Origin: an uncultured Myxococcales bacterium
GTDB taxonomy: Bacteria; Myxococcota_A; Polyangia; Polyangiales; Polyangiaceae
Direction of reading: 5' to 3'
Assembly (NCBI GenBank): GCA_937949945.1
Contig: CALFEQ010000178.1
Coordinates: forward strand, 73,972-137,971
DNA: 64,000 nucleotides
In this document: piece after piece, positions 63,850 to 64,000 of the stretch
Layout: the number at the start of each line of letters is the position of its first letter
Numbering within the stretch: the first letter of the stretch is position 1
The notes under the pieces: model-generated
What the model was told of the DNA's origin: nothing
Database searches by the model: none
Seen by the model: the letters and a program-made list of their open reading frames with translations, nothing else
Translations under genes and position numbers: made by a program

Positions 63850-64000
63850 AGGCTCCAGGCTCCGGGCTCCAGGCTCCAGGGGCGCGCGCTCTGCGCGCGC
63901 ATCCTCAGACGCTGAGGACTGAGGACTGAGGACTGAGGACTGGAAAGGCTCCAGGCTCCGGGCTCCAGGCTCCAGGGGCGCGCGCTCTGCGCGCGCATCC
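63850..64000. repeat. composite dispersed repeat, copy 2 (two 55-bp direct repeats)
   Basis: 63850-63904 and 63946-64000 are identical 55-bp units. Each has GGCTCC-type repeats followed by a GCGCGC hairpin (63881-63900). Between them is a 41-bp spacer with four tandem CTGAGGA units. The array continues past the window edge. The first 29 bases match the element at 29390-29418 in inverse orientation. Confidence 0.8.

Overview
The window is very GC-rich, with near-saturated third-position GC and long spurious open frames on both strands. The genes are typical of a predatory or soil myxobacterium of the Myxococcota, probably a Polyangiales relative. Signs of this are the many short lipoproteins, Ser/Thr kinases coupled to sigma-54 activators (one FHA-type, one kinase-AAA-TPR-GAF chimera), RCC1 and PQQ-type propellers, zinc-ribbon and PEGA-like membrane proteins, and a TonB-C/TonB-receptor fusion. 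This is a chromosomal region. I see no rRNA, tRNA, CRISPR, transposase or phage gene.

Layout. 1-3.2 kb: the end of an FAD oxidoreductase gene, a polysaccharide pyruvyl transferase and a VOC protein, followed by a decayed gene remnant. 3.9-5.5 kb: a Sco-cytochrome c-YHS fusion and a cytochrome c lipoprotein (copper/respiration). 5.5-10.7 kb, minus strand: glycogen-debranching-type glucosidase, GT4 glycosyltransferase, polytopic membrane protein. 10.8-15.7 kb: an FHA/sigma-54 activator translationally coupled to a transmembrane Ser/Thr kinase, then two lipoproteins. 15.7-18.1 kb, minus: a TPR/PEGA-like membrane protein and a DUF4185 lipoprotein. 18.4-26.1 kb: multicopper oxidase, peroxiredoxin, PLP enzyme, full-length cobalamin methionine synthase, MAPEG protein. 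26.1-33 kb: a repeat-rich stretch with small lipoproteins, a phosphatase-like lipoprotein, an ErpA/IscA-type Fe-S carrier, a PQQ propeller and a zinc-ribbon membrane protein. 33-44.5 kb: MBL hydrolase, YggX, a 1266-residue Nfn-like flavoprotein, a TonB receptor with partner lipoprotein, an LpxL-type acyltransferase, DUF72 and a GGT-like protein. 44.5-48 kb: rpmB, an NTF2-like lipoprotein, an N-formylglutamate amidohydrolase-like protein, xerD. 48-54 kb: a 1577-residue kinase/ATPase/TPR/GAF/sigma-54 activator, divergent from two paralogous Cys-rich lipoproteins. 54-64 kb: metallophosphoesterase, RCC1 lipoprotein, trpG-trpD-trpC, a Pro-rich membrane protein, a CorC-like CBS protein, a FliK-like protein, and a composite repeat at the window edge.

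How parts fit together. The most informative non-coding signal is a perfect 23-bp inverted repeat, one copy upstream of the FHA activator gene and one upstream of the next lipoprotein gene. Each copy lies 60-70 bp ahead of a sigma-54-like -24/-12 element. This predicts an autoregulated kinase/FHA-activator module that controls an envelope lipoprotein. The second activator, the 1577-residue chimera, repeats the arrangement: its divergent neighbour is a lipoprotein with a sigma-54-like promoter at exactly the same distance from the start codon, and dyad elements lie between the two genes. Many gene pairs overlap by 4 bases (GTGA/ATGA), which indicates translational coupling in the trp, TonB-receptor, zinc-ribbon/PQQ and kinase/activator pairs.

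Limits: all family assignments are from reading motifs and overall similarity to known families. No database search was run.
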